From Haemonchus contortus (taxonomy: Eukaryota; Nematoda; Chromadorea; Rhabditida; Trichostrongylidae): 64,000 nucleotides of DNA. Made by a program: the position numbers and the translations under genes. The stretch lies in NCBI GenBank assembly GCA_000469685.2, contig LS997564.1, positions 3,488,940 to 3,552,939 of the forward strand. The letters run 5' to 3'. Of the stretch, positions 25,687 to 38,608 are shown piece by piece. The notes under the pieces were generated by a model that was given only the letters and a program-made list of their open reading frames with translations, had not been told where the DNA came from and searched no databases. Position 1 is the stretch's first letter; every line of letters begins with the position of its first letter.

Positions 25687-26361
25687 GAGTGACTGATGAG
25701 TTAAGGCGCCGCTAACTCCTAGGTAAACAAATTACATATAACTAACCCTCCTCCACAATCTACTGAATTCCTGGATCGTTATTCTCTAGTCCGAAACTTG
25801 AAAACATGATACAATTGATCCAAGACTATTTTCGAAAGACCAATTCCTTTTAGCGTCACTTGTATAGTGTTAAGGAAAAGAAGATTGCATCCCTATAGAC
25901 CTGACGAAAATGGTAGGCTCATTGACTTTGCACATGAGAAACCGCAAAACAGTGAAAAAACAAAAAAGCCTGCTTTCCCTTGGTCCCATTAAGCTCCCTC
26001 TCCTCAACCCCTCTTCATGCGCCAGAGCTACTACTGGAAAAAGCTGAGGAAAATTTAAAGAGGCCCATACCATTAAAGAGGTCCCCCCCCTTTTTGCCCT
26101 TTTCACTACCTGACTACCAGTCTGCTAGCTAAAAACCCTTATTGAACTAGAGAATAACGACCAGGAACTTACCTAACTAACATCCCCAACAAAAACAAAC
26201 AAAATAACTACAAAAATAAATTAGAACACAAATAGATTACCTAAAAACATTATAACTACGATGTAAACGCTATATCCTACAGGTTATAACCTAAAAGCTT
26301 AAAGAGAAAGTTATAGTAAATACTAAAAAATTCTAATTATCTTATACATAAGGCGCCTTCC

Positions 26362-26823
26362 TCACCAGCCACCCTTTTCTAGAAATGTTTGTCGTCCGTC
26401 CTCGTCCTCGTAGTGGAACACCTCCCGAGCGGACGTCTCTTCTAAAAATATAAGCACTTTATTCTGAGAACCGACATACTTTGAGAAACTGAGTTTTTTA
26501 CCTTTCCATAAACGACGCTTCGACAATGTGAATCTTGCCACCGGTCTGTCGCCGTAAAGCAGCACATCTGAGGCCATGCTGCATATCGGGTGGTACCCGA
26601 GTAACATCGAAGTCCAGTAGTGTGGTGTCCGCGAAGAGCAGTATCGCCCAATGACGTCGAAGAACCGCAGTCTCGGAAGAACGTCCAAGTCCAGTTGTGC
26701 CAGAAGGAAATCGAAATTCTGTGGCGTCAGGGCATCGAAGACTTGTGGTGTCGATTGAAGCCGAAGGGCAGTGGTGGGAGAGGAACATCGGGTAGTGGCG
26801 GCCCGAGTTGAGGGGTAATTCAC
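26362..26823 (-). CDS. hypothetical ORF, 153 codons, doubtful
   Basis: The longest non-repeat ORF outside the retroelements, but no domain was recognised. Both other minus frames and one plus frame are also open across parts of 26440-26810. The DNA holds imperfect repeated words (ATCGAAGACTTGTGGTG, GTCCAAGTCCAGTTGTG). This pattern fits a GC-richer, stop-poor repeat better than a selected protein. A real exon cannot be excluded. Confidence 0.2.
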   Translation of the reverse strand: MNYPSTRAATTRCSSPTTALRLQSTPQVFDALTPQNFDFLLAQLDLDVLPRLRFFDVIGRYCSSRTPHYWTSMLLGYHPICSMASDVLLYGDRPVARFTLSKRRLWKGKKLSFSKYVGSQNKVLIFLEETSAREVFHYEDEDGRQTFLEKGGW

Positions 26824-27133
26824 CTTAAAATGACATAATTCGCTACACGTCAGAGAACAATTCCCGAGTCAATATGCACTATTGAAAGCGACATTATGGC
26901 CAACTCACGCGTGAAAGAAGACGATTTCCATGCACTGATCCAGGTTCAGGCCAAAACATGATATCGCAAAGTCGTGGCTTCATCACAAACTCGAGCTGAT
27001 TAGAAGGGCGACCACCTGTAAAAGACCTTTTCTTTTGACTATTCCATTACTTAGAGAGTGCAAATCCCATATAAAGTATAGAGTGCCTTACCCTTTGAAA
27101 TAATGCCACCAATCTTCTTCAAGGGAGCTGCCA

Positions 27134-27719
27134 TCAACCAACAAAAAAAAATGCAGCCGGTGGTGGCATTGACGAGCTGAAAATTAAGCTTTATTGAGAG
27201 AGAAGAGAACTTTCAGGGAGAAACAACTTTCTTACCTTGACCGTTTCGTGGCGATCTTGGTCCCGTAAACTCGCAATTTTCCGTCGCTTGCCCATATGGC
27301 CTGGAAAAACGGGACCGTAATACTATACTTGCCTTTGCCAAATGGGCAGCGTGCGACGGGTTGCGCTTCGGAAGGCTTGCCGACCTAAACCACTATAATG
27401 AGAAGAAGGATACGGTAGATAACGCTATTGAGCGAGAAGACGTACCCGTGATCCCCACAGGATCTCTGCCTCCTAGGATCGGCTGCACCCTCCGGAACTG
27501 TCGCTGCCAGAGCGAACTGAAATGTGTAAGGCATTATCACTCTTACTGAATTAGTTTTTGTTTAGACGTACCCTTGATCCCGATTGGGACCGACCACACA
27601 ATTGTGCTTTCCGAACACAATCCTCTGTACCGCCCGCGACGTTATCGACTGCCACCATACTCGTTTGTGGCCCATTGCTGTAGGGTTGGATTTGTTTCGA
27701 CACATCTCTGCAGGAGATT
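27134..27719 (-). CDS. candidate five-exon gene, unidentified
   Basis: On the minus strand five blocks join in phase: 27572-27719, 27446-27516, 27333-27384, 27236-27300, 27134-27176, ending in TGA at 27134-27136. The acceptors are mostly good (CTTTCAG, TTTCAG, TTTAG, TTCCAG, TTTTCAG). Donors are GTACGT, GTACGT, GCAAGT (a GC-AG intron) and GTAAGA. The chain gives about 111 residues and starts inside an exon with two Cys, so more 5' exons would be needed. No family was recognised. A second frame also stays open through all five blocks, so the reading frame is not proven. Confidence 0.35.
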
Positions 27720-28348
27720 CTGAAAGAAAAGAAACAGCAGCGAACGAACGAATCTAGTGAGTACAAAGAAAACTTTGCAAATCGGTGACAAAGCCGGTGA
27801 TGGCATGGTTCCTTCTTCACATGTAGTTTGGTCAGCCTTGAAGACTTGATGACAAAAAAGTGGTGAAAAACGTGCCTTTGAATGACCAGCTCCGCCACCT
27901 ATCATAAAGAACAAAACCGCTTCCACACTTCAGACAGCCCCACAAGATCGCAGAAAACATTTTAAGTGCACCCGCTTTTGATCAGATACTATGAGTGTCG
28001 TTGAAGCGTGGAAACAGTAAAAGTAACATTAAATGGGCTTAGTCTTGAGATTTTCGCAGTGGCACTGTTGGCTGCGATGCTATCCTTCCCATTGCCTCAG
28101 GCAGGGGCGAGCTTTTCATTCACCGGTTGCTTCAATACGCTAGAGCGGCAGCGTGTTTCGCATATCGAATAGCGTGGTATCGAAGGTTTCTGGAAGTATT
28201 ACCAGCCTTTTTAACGCGAATGCTCAATGTAACAAATGTTTCTAAAAAATAAGCGGATAGTGTGAAAATGCGTATTATAAATATGAAAATGTGTGTTATA
28301 TCAAAGAGTGAAATGTCCTGCGATGGTCCTTAGAAACGTTTTTCAGCC

Positions 28349-28504
28349 ATGAATTCAGTTTTTACTCTAGCAACAAGATTCAAGAGTGAAGGAGCTGTGG
28401 ATGATTACCTCGTGCAAAAAGCTGGGATGGGAGAGGCGTTGAACATTCAGTTGGTCGATGATCCACTTCTTTACAAAATGGTCAGCGGTACCGTGCCAGC
28501 ATAG
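28349..28504 (+). CDS. small ORF of 51 codons with acceptor and poly(A) signal
   Basis: A GTTTTTCAG acceptor ends at 28346, two bases before the ATG, and an AATAAA lies at 28575-28580, 71 bases after the TAG. This is the layout of a trans-spliced single-exon gene or of a last exon. The peptide is acidic in the middle (EGAVDDY, QLVDDPLLYK) with no recognised family. A GT just after the codon for Met44 could instead be a donor. Confidence 0.35.
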   Translation: MNSVFTLATRFKSEGAVDDYLVQKAGMGEALNIQLVDDPLLYKMVSGTVPA

Positions 28505-28574
28505 TACTCCTGTTTAGGAACTAACTTTATCTTCTTTCTCCTTCTCTTATTGTTTTTCACGAATCTGAAACTAG

Positions 28575-28580
28575 AATAAA
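28575..28580 (+). terminator. possible poly(A) signal
   Basis: AATAAA placed 71 bases after the stop of the 51-codon ORF. It is reported only because the acceptor and ORF precede it in the right order. Confidence 0.35.
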
Positions 28581-28716
28581 TCTATGAAATATCCTAAATG
28601 AGCAACACATACACTTCACGGAACAACTGTAGGCGAACAAAGTGAAAAAATAGACACGACATGAGTATTGAATGTGAAAAACGAGAATAAAGGACGGTGC
28701 TAATTGGGTTGGGGGG

Positions 28717-31700
28717 GGGGACCATGCGGCGCGGCACCCTGCGCTCTCCAGCGAGACAGTAGAGAAGGAAGGGAAATCGTGCTAGAAACGGTGTTTAAGG
28801 ACGTCTCCTAGTTATTTATGTTGTAACTGTGTATTTTTCAGGAGGATCCATAATATGCAAGCATATTGTCTGTTCTGAATCACGAAACTTATCAGTACAA
28901 CCTTACCATTCCTTAGAAGAACTTAAACAACATAATCAGACAAACCCTACGTGTAAGCGGTTGCGTCGCGGTTTCGCGCTACAGCACGTTATTTTGGAGT
29001 GTCTTGTCACAGCGGGAAGGCCTTGATGACAGAAGACTTCCTCTTTTATAACGCTGCTTATTGGCGGTTGCGTAGTGCGTTCGAACACATTATTTTAAGG
29101 CGATTACTAATCGTAGGAAGTAACTTTCTACAATCAATGAGCTGTTAAACCATAGTTTGGTAATGTATGTCCTTTTTCCTTCCTGCATTTTCCTTGTTCA
29201 CGTTTCTTCCAAGACCACTGATGGTAGTTACCCTCCCCGAGTGAATGGCTAGTGAACACTGATTGGTTATGTGTTTCTATTCCTATTGCAAGCTTCTTCG
29301 TTTTAGTTTTTCTGAGATAACCGCTGAGTAATGACCTTCACTGGTAGAGTGTTGAACCCTGGTTAGGGGTATGCCAACTTCTGCAAAATGGATTTGTATA
29401 ACTCATCCGAACGGAAGAGGCTATGGATGACGGTTTTCAAGCCAAAGAGAGGTTTTAAGAACATCCACGCGTTGTGTATAATTGACAGGACAGCGACTGT
29501 GCAGAAAACAGAAAAGCTAATTAGATGGAGAATGAAACAAAGGAAGACATGAGGGCGCGAGGCGTTCTTGGTTAGGCGTATAAACTCCATGATCATTTCT
29601 CTCCTCGTATATCGATATGCAGCAAGTCAAAGTTATTGAATGAATAGAATAATAGCAGTGAAAAACCAAAGCTTCAATAAAAATTAGGTTTTTCAGCTTC
29701 CCCTTACAACTGGCTAAGAGTGTTGATTTTGTGCAAATAAAAAAAAACAACAAAGTCGAGGTTCATAGCTCTACGAAATACTCATTTTGGTTTCGCATTT
29801 CACCTGTCACCTGTGCACAAAAACAGAATTCCCAACCAGCACTATTAAAATTTTCCAGTTCATAATTTTTTTCATGATCCTTCACCTTCTTACTGTTGCC
29901 ATTTTCTTCAGTTTCTCATCATTCACTCGCTTGATAGATAAAGATATGCAGACAGCACAATGAGAATGTAGCTTTCACACCTAATCAAGATTTGGTCTTC
30001 AATTGTACAAGTTGTCTTCAAGTTGGTATACCCCTAAATCAAGGTTCAACACTCTATCAGTGAAGGTCATTACTCAGCAGTTGTCTCACAAGGAAGGTCT
30101 TTCAGGGACGCTTTTTGAAAATGGTTTTTTGCATGGTATAGGGGCATGAGCACTGAGTATAAAACTATGGTCCATTTCCGCTAAATATCCTTCTGAATGC
30201 CAAAAAAACGACTGAAAACTATTTTGTCAGATATCGCCGTTCTCATCCGCTCAGCGTCGTTTGTTTCATTCATGGCGTCGACTTTTCGTACGGTAGAGGG
30301 GGCCAGTTGACTGCGCATTGAAAATAACGAGAAAGGCAGCCAAGAAAGGGGGCCACATGTTGAAAAGTGCAGGGAAGTTCCATATAGGCTTTCTACGGTT
30401 AGGCAGCAGCGTCGGATAGCGATGTGGGCTTCGAGGAAGGACGACTAGGATGGGTTGATGGTCCGGAAACTCTGGGCTTTGCCGTTTTTGCATATTATGC
30501 TGTCACCTCCAGATTGGCTCCATATTGCACCAGGGCCGAAGCAAGTGCCTGACTGGTCATGGTCGTGACCAGACCAGCCAGGCACACCTGTACAAACCGT
30601 CAGAATTTGTTGTGTGGAGCGCTATCAGTGGAGGAGCTTTCAGGCTTCACACTCCCAGGAGTATAAAGGTGCCACTGCGGACTCCTGTGGGAGAACCAAT
30701 CAGACTCTCTTTCAATTCATCTTCTTGCTGAAGCATCCATGTGCATCAGGCTTGGTATAAAAAGCTGTCAGCCCTGAAGGAAATCATTCAGGCGCCGAAT
30801 CACTAGATGAAGATTAGATGAAGGGTTTCGGCGATACCCGTTCCCAACCTACGGTCCCCTAACTTCGCGTCCATGTGAAGGGCTGGCAGGACACGAACAA
30901 AAGACATCGCTGAAGTCGAGGTGACTGCAGTAGATGAGTGACTGATCGTGAGGAGAGAAGGAAATGGAGATGTCCAACCAGAATAGTGACCAAAAACCCT
31001 TCAACGGCGCGAGATCAACGCTAGGGTAAAAAACGGTGAAATCATCGGAATTAGATGAGCCTTCCATCAGTTTTGAAGGAATTCGGTCGAAATAAAGCAA
31101 CAATCAAACCATCACTGTCCATAGCACTTGCTTTGGCCCTGGTGCAATATGGAGCCAATCTGGAGGTGGCAGCATAAAATGCAAAAAACGGAAAAGCCCG
31201 AAGTTTCCGAACCATCAACCCATCCTAGTCGTCTTTCCTCGAAGTCCACATCGCTATCCACTACACCATTCGACGCTGCTGGCAGCTTAACCGTGGAGAG
31301 CCTAAATGAAACTGCCCCGCACTTTTCAACATGTGACCCCCTCTTTTGGCTACCTTTCACGTTATTTTCGATGCGCAGTCAACTGGCGCCTTCTACTGTA
31401 AGGAAATTCGACGCCATGAATGAAACAAACGACGCTGAGTGGATTAAAACGGCGATTTCTGACAAAATCGTTTTCAGTCGTTTTTTTTTGGCATTCAGAA
31501 GGCCAGTTAGCGGAAATGAACCATAGTTATATACTCAGTGCTCATGCCCCTACACCATGCAAAAAACCATTTTCAAAAAGCGTCCCACGCCCTGAAAGAC
31601 CTTCCTTGTCAGAAGATACACAAATCAAGAAGCTTGCATTAGGAATAGAAACACATAACCAATCAGTGTTCGCTAGCCATTCACTCGGGGAGGGTAACTA

Positions 31701-32071
31701 TCCATCAGTGGTCTTGGAAGAAACGTGAACAAGGAAAATGCAGGAAAGGGGACATACATTACCAAACTACGGTTTAACAGCTCATTGATTGTAGAAAGTT
31801 ACTTCCTACGATTAGTAATCGCCTTGAAATAATGTGTTCGAACGCACTACGCAACCGCCAACAAGCAGCGTTATAAAAAAGGAAGTCGTCTGTCATCAAG
31901 ACCTTCCCGCAGTGACAAGACACCTCAAAATAACGTGCTGTAGCGCGTAACCGCGACGCAACCGCTTACACGTAGGGGTTTAAGTTATTCTCCATTCCTT
32001 CCCAGACTCAGGCCCACTACTATCTCGCTGGAAAGCGCAGGGTTCCGCGCCGCCTGCCGCGCCGCGTGGTC
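28717..32071. mobile_element. foldback element with inverted arms of about 1 kb
   Basis: The right arm (31124-32071) is the reverse complement of the left arm (28717-30548, interrupted by a nested element and about 130 bp of extra sequence). Outer ends share the GC-rich GACCAYGCGGCGCGGC; inner ends share GCACTTGC (31124) against GCAAGTGC (30548). Identity looks high over long stretches, for example around the ACGTGTAAGCGGTTGCG word. The loop of about 575 bp (30549-31123) has no transposase. It fits a foldback or non-autonomous long-TIR transposon. Confidence 0.8.
29313..30088. mobile_element. nested TIR element inside the foldback left arm
   Basis: Terminal inverted repeats of about 68 bp (29313-29380 and 30020-30088) share CTGAGTAATGACCTTCACTG and AGAGTGTTGAACC. 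The right foldback arm lacks this 776-bp segment at the matching point (about 31620), which shows it inserted after the arms formed. No transposase ORF is present. The target duplication is not clear. Confidence 0.75.
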
Positions 32072-32224
32072 CCACAGACCCACTTAGCACCTAAAGGACA
32101 CAATGAATACTAGACATAATCAGTGGTTTGAACAAGTAGAAGTGCCAAAGTAATGCTGAACGATCCTACTACATGTATTTCTGCGTATATATGTTTATTT
32201 GTGTGTGAACTCTGGCATCCATAG

Positions 32225-32550
32225 AATGAGCGATGTGCGGTGTCACGTTGATGCATAAAATTTTGCTCGCGAAATTGGAAGGCGAACTCCCGTCAAAGAT
32301 GTGATCGAAAAATCTACGACCCGAAAAAACGATGGGCAGGACATGTAGCTCGTTTGAATGACAACCGGTGGACGCCCCGGGTGACCAATTGATAACCCAG
32401 CGAAGCAAAAAGAAGCAAAAAGACCGCGAGTAAGACTCCCAGCCAGGTGGAGTAATCTTTATAGGAAACGTTCGGACAGAGGTGGCACCAAGTGGCAAGA
32501 AACCGTAATGAATGGGATAGATGCGTCCTGCAAGGTTGGCGAAATCACCC
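32225..32550 (+). pseudogene. RTE-type retroelement C-terminal fragment
   Basis: The plus-strand reading contains KKRWAGHVARLNDNRWTPRV, a motif typical of the C-terminus of nematode non-LTR reverse transcriptases, followed by stops and a PARWSNLYRK segment. It seems to belong to a different RTE lineage from the copy at 32.9 kb. Confidence 0.6.
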
Positions 32551-32579
32551 TTGACGAGCGGACATCAAGGTATCCAAGG

Positions 32580-32927
32580 TAAGGTGTGTGGACTCTGCCC
32601 AGAAAGGGCGAGATTTGAGCGAAAAAAGTCAATTTCAACCTAGAGCATTCGAATTTGGTATGAATACAGGCGAGATGATGGGAATACATGTGGTGGGTGG
32701 CAAGGTCGACTCCGCCCAAAGGGGGCGGGGTTCGCGGGAAAATTGTCAATTTTGAACCTTGAGCGTTCAGGTTTGAAAGTACTACACACGACAGGACGAG
32801 AATAGTTTTGGAGGGCCACACGATCAGACTCCGCCCACAGGGGCATGGTTTGCGCAAAAATATCAATTTTGGGCTTAGAGCGTTCAAATCTGGTATGAGT
32901 ACAAGCGGCATGATGGGAACACTCGTG
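32580..32927 (+). repeat. satellite of about 118-bp units, left of the RTE copy
   Basis: The anchor CGTTCAAATCTGG and its variants recur at about 32647, 32764 and 32881, each unit with a GACTCCGCCC...GGGGCGGGG block. It is the same family as at 15.4 kb and 34.2 kb. Confidence 0.7.
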
Positions 32928-34163
32928 TTGCTCCAGACTGCCTAGCTACCTACAGAGCTTCCAGAAGGCTCGCCAAAGCTGCTGTGGCGAAGGCAAAGAA
33001 CACGGAATGTTGAATGTTCTAATTACCGCGGATCAGGTTGACTGCTCAAACGATGAAACTGTACGAGTGATTGGTTGACTCAAGGTTGAGAGAATTGGTT
33101 CATATCTTAGATGAGCAGTTCGGCTTCATGCCTGAAAGGTCTACAACGGACGCCATCTTCATAGCTAGGCAAGTTATGGGAAGTATCGAGAAAAGCGTAG
33201 ACCCTGCTCTTGGCCTTCCCCATGTGGAGAAGGCATTCGACCGTCATCCGCGAGAAACCCTACGGAGAGCGCTTCGAAAACGAAACGTGCCATCAACACC
33301 TCATCTTCTTGGTCAAGGATATGTAAGATGGCTCCATGACAACAATACGTACTCCACACACCAAACGGCAGCAACAGATGTCACTGTTGGGGTACACCAG
33401 GGATCGGCTCTGAGCCAGTTCCTCTTCCTGCTCACGATGGACGTCATCATAGCAGAACTCGTGGATGGACCACTGAAGACCATCCTCTACGCTGGTGACA
33501 TCGCTCTGATAGCGGAGAGCACGAAGAAACTCCAGGACAATCTACAGAAATGGCAGAAAGTGCTGGCGGGAAATGAACTCCGGCTTAACGTGAAGAAGAC
33601 CATGTTCCTCAGCTCCGAGGAGGGCACGGAGTCAATTATCGACGTTCACGGGGAAGCCATCGAAAAGGTCCAGCGAAAAGATACCTGGAGAGTGATCTAG
33701 CCGCTGATGGTAGCGTGGGCCAGGCCGTAAAATCCCGAATAAGCGCTGCATGGATGAAGTGGAGGGAGTCCACTGGCATCTTCTGCGAACGTCGGTGTTC
33801 CAGGACCTCAAAGGGAAGGTGTATCGGGCAGTGGTAATTCCTACGATGCTCTACGGCAGCGAGTGTTGGCCCGTAAGTAAAACCCATGGAAGACAGCTCC
33901 ACTCCGCTGAAATGAGAATGCTCAGATGGGCCTGATGCTGGACGCGGCTGGATCGGATCAGGAAAGAAGAGGTCAGAACGGTTTTGCAAACAGCTCCAGT
34001 TCAAATGAAGATAAGGGAGCAGCGCTTAAGATGGTTCGGACATGTCCTAAGAAGACCACAGATGAGATGCCGTAGATAGAATGAAGTAGAGACGGCTGAC
34101 AAGAACAGCGAAGCTGCGAAAAAAACGGCGCGCGACTAACGCTAGGTAGCTAGGTAGAAGAAG
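32928..34163 (+). mobile_element. internally deleted RTE retrotransposon with 47-bp target duplication
   Basis: The element keeps a scrap of the linker (RRLAKAAVAKAKN) at about 32960, then jumps to the reverse-transcriptase N-terminus, so a central part is lost. It ends in ACTAACGCTAGGTAG and an AGAAGAAG tail, matching the 3' end of the minus-strand copy at 44.69 kb. The 47 bp at 32881-32927 recur at 34164-34210 with three mismatches and differ from other satellite units, which fits a target-site duplication. Confidence 0.8.
33071..33700 (+). pseudogene. RTE reverse transcriptase, broken and catalytically altered
   Basis: A 209-codon open stretch covers the palm domain: EQFGFMPERSTTDAIFIARQ, VEKAFDR (motif A region), GVHQGSALS (motif B) and LYAGDIALIAES, where the catalytic YADD box reads YAGD. 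The motif A FLDLEKAFDR form is also damaged (LPHVEKAFDR). Downstream frames (33750-33935) carry VYRAVVIPTMLYGSECWP of the C-terminal part. Expected to be inactive. Confidence 0.85.
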
Positions 34164-34470
34164 CGTTCCAATCTGGTATGAGTACAAGCGGCATGATGGA
34201 AACACTTGTGGTGGGTGGCACGACCGACTCCGCCTACAGGGAGCAGGGTTTGCACGAAAATCGTCAACTTCAAATATAGAGCATTCAAATTTGAAAAGAT
34301 TACACGCTGCAGGACGAGAACACTCACGGTGGGTTACAGATACGAACTCCGCCCATAGAGGCGAGCTTGAGAAAAATGTTAATTTGGGCCTAGAGTGTTC
34401 AAATAATGTAGGAGTACAGGAGACAAGATGGGGAAATTTACGGTAGCGGCATGGCCATCCGATTGGTGAA
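34164..34470 (+). repeat. satellite of about 118-bp units, right of the RTE copy
   Basis: Continues the array interrupted by the RTE element, with anchors near 34164, 34283 and 34396. It ends about 245 bp before the giant microsatellite; the gap is AT-rich with no ORF of note. Confidence 0.65.
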
Positions 34471-34687
34471 GAAAAAGTTCAAGAATAGACGTAAACAACT
34501 GTTCGAACAAATCTAATTGTCGGAGAAATGCTGACGATGAATATATTGAACGATATGAACGGAAAGGCGAATGGATAATGGAGGCTGATGAGTCTTCATA
34601 TCAGTCAGGAAGATTAATATTTAATAAGAATAGTATATCATATCATATCTCTCTATATATCATATATAATCCACAAGTTTGGTGTGT

Positions 34688-34792
34688 CTGTTTGTTTGTT
34701 TTGTTTGTTTGTTTGTATGTTTGTATGTATGTATGTATGTTGTATGTATGTATGTATGTATGTATGTATGTATGTGTATGTATGTATGTATG

Positions 34793-34824
<32 letters not shown>

Positions 34825-37800
34825 TGTATGTATGTATGTATGTATGTATGTATGTATGTATGTATGTATGTATGTATGTATGTATGTATGTATGTATGTA
34901 TGTATGTATGTATGTATGTATGTATGTATGTTGTATGTATGTATGTATGTATGTATGTATGTATGTATGTATGTATGTATGTATGTATGTATGTATGTAT
35001 GTATGTATGTATGTATGTATGTATGTATGTATGTATGTATGTATGTATGTATGTATGTATGTATGTATGTATGTATGTATGTATGTATGTATGTATGTAT
35101 GTATGTATGTATGTATGTATGTATGTATGTATGTATGTATGTATGTATGTATGTATGTATGTATGTATGTATGTATGTATGTATGTATGTATGTATGTAT
35201 GTATGTATGTATGTATGTATGTATGTATGTATGTATGTATGTATGTATGTATGTATGTATGTATGTATGTATGTATGTATGTATGTATGTATGTATGTAT
35301 GTATGTATGTATGTATGTATGTATGTATGTATGTATGTATGTATGTATGTATGTATGTATGTATGTATGTATGTATGTATGTATGTATGTATGTATGTAT
35401 GTATGTATGTATGTATGTATGTATGTATGTATGTATGTATGTATGTATGTATGTATGTATGTATGTATGTATGTATGTATGTATGTATGTATGTATGTAT
35501 GTATGTATGTATGTATGTATGTATGTATGTATGTATGTATGTATGTATGTATGTATGTATGTATGTATGTATGTATGTATGTATGTATGTATGTATGTAT
35601 GTATGTATGTATGTATGTATGTATGTATGTATGTATGTATGTATGTATGTATGTATGTATGTATGTATGTATGTATGTATGTATGTATGTATGTATGTAT
35701 GTATGTATGTATGTATGTATGTATGTATGTATGTATGTATGTATGTATGTATGTATGTATGTATGTATGTATGTATGTATGTATGTATGTATGTATGTAT
35801 GTATGTATGTATGTATGTATGTATGTATGTATGTATGTATGTATGTATGTATGTATGTATGTATGTATGTATGTATGTATGTATGTATGTATGTATGTAT
35901 GTATGTATGTATGTATGTATGTATGTATGTATGTATGTATGTATGTATGTATGTATGTATGTATGTATGTATGTATGTATGTATGTATGTATGTATGTAT
36001 GTATGTATGTATGTATGTATGTATGTATGTATGTATGTATGTATGTATGTATGTATGTATGTATGTATGTATGTATGTATGTATGTATGTATGTATGTAT
36101 GTATGTATGTATGTATGTATGTATGTATGTATGTATGTATGTATGTATGTATGTATGTATGTATGTATGTATGTATGTATGTATGTATGTATGTATGTAT
36201 GTATGTATGTATGTATGTATGTATGTATGTATGTATGTATGTATGTATGTATGTATGTATGTATGTATGTATGTATGTATGTATGTATGTATGTATGTAT
36301 GTATGTATGTATGTATGTATGTATGTATGTATGTATGTATGTATGTATGTATGTATGTATGTATGTATGTATGTATGTATGTATGTATGTATGTATGTAT
36401 GTATGTATGTATGTATGTATGTATGTATGTATGTATGTATGTATGTATGTATGTATGTATGTATGTATGTATGTATGTATGTATGTATGTATGTATGTAT
36501 GTATGTATGTATGTATGTATGTATGTATGTATGTATGTATGTATGTATGTATGTATGTATGTATGTATGTATGTATGTATGTATGTATGTATGTATGTAT
36601 GTATGTATGTATGTATGTATGTATGTATGTATGTATGTATGTATGTATGTATGTATGTATGTATGTATGTATGTATGTATGTATGTATGTATGTATGTAT
36701 GTATGTATGTATGTATGTATGTATGTATGTATGTATGTATGTATGTATGTATGTATGTATGTATGTATGTATGTATGTATGTATGTATGTATGTATGTAT
36801 GTATGTATGTATGTATGTATGTATGTATGTATGTATGTATGTATGTATGTATGTATGTATGTATGTATGTATGTATGTATGTATGTATGTATGTATGTAT
36901 GTATGTATGTATGTATGTATGTATGTATGTATGTATGTATGTATGTATGTATGTATGTATGTATGTATGTATGTATGTATGTATGTATGTATGTATGTAT
37001 GTATGTATGTATGTATGTATGTATGTATGTATGTATGTATGTATGTATGTATGTATGTATGTATGTATGTATGTATGTATGTATGTATGTATGTATGTAT
37101 GTATGTATGTATGTATGTATGTATGTATGTATGTATGTATGTATGTATGTATGTATGTATGTATGTATGTATGTATGTATGTATGTATGTATGTATGTAT
37201 GTATGTATGTATGTATGTATGTATGTATGTATGTATGTATGTATGTATGTATGTATGTATGTATGTATGTATGTATGTATGTATGTATGTATGTATGTAT
37301 GTATGTATGTATGTATGTATGTATGTATGTATGTATGTATGTATGTATGTATGTATGTATGTATGTATGTATGTATGTATGTATGTATGTATGTATGTAT
37401 GTATGTATGTATGTATGTATGTATGTATGTATGTATGTATGTATGTATGTATGTATGTATGTATGTATGTATGTATGTATGTATGTATGTATGTATGTAT
37501 GTATGTATGTATGTATGTATGTATGTATGTATGTATGTATGTATGTATGTATGTATGTATGTATGTATGTATGTATGTATGTATGTATGTATGTATGTAT
37601 GTATGTATGTATGTATGTATGTATGTATGTATGTATGTATGTATGTATGTATGTATGTATGTATGTATGTATGTATGTATGTATGTATGTATGTATGTAT
37701 GTATGTATGTATGTATGTATGTATGTATGTATGTATGTATGTATGTATGTATGTATGTATGTATGTATGTATGTATGTATGTATGTATGTATGTATGTAT

Positions 37801-38577
37801 GTATGTATGTATGTATGTATGTATGTATGTATGTATGTATGTATGTATGTATGTATGTATGTATGTATGTATGTATGTATGTATGTATGTATGTATGTAT
37901 GTATGTATGTATGTATGTATGTATGTATGTATGTATGTATGTATGTATGTATGTATGTATGTATGTATGTATGTATGTATGTATGTATGTATGTATGTAT
38001 GTATGTATGTATGTATGTATGTATGTATGTATGTATGTATGTATGTATGTATGTATGTATGTATGTATGTATGTATGTATGTATGTATGTATGTATGTAT
38101 GTATGTATGTATGTATGTATGTATGTATGTATGTATGTATGTATGTATGTATGTATGTATGTATGTATGTATGTATGTATGTATGTATGTATGTATGTAT
38201 GTATGTATGTATGTATGTATGTATGTATGTATGTATGTATGTATGTATGTATGTATGTATGTATGTATGTATGTATGTATGTATGTATGTATGTATGTAT
38301 GTATGTATGTATGTATGTATGTATGTATGTATGTATGTATGTATGTATGTATGTATGTATGTATGTATGTATGTATGTATGTATGTATGTATGTATGTAT
38401 GTATGTATGTATGTATGTATGTATGTATGTATGTATGTATGTATGTATGTATGTATGTATGTATGTATGTATGTATGTATGTATGTATGTATGTATGTAT
38501 GTATGTATGTATGTATGTATGTATGTATGTATGTATGTATGTATGTATGTATGTATGTATGTATGTATGTATGTATG

Positions 38578-38608
<31 letters not shown>

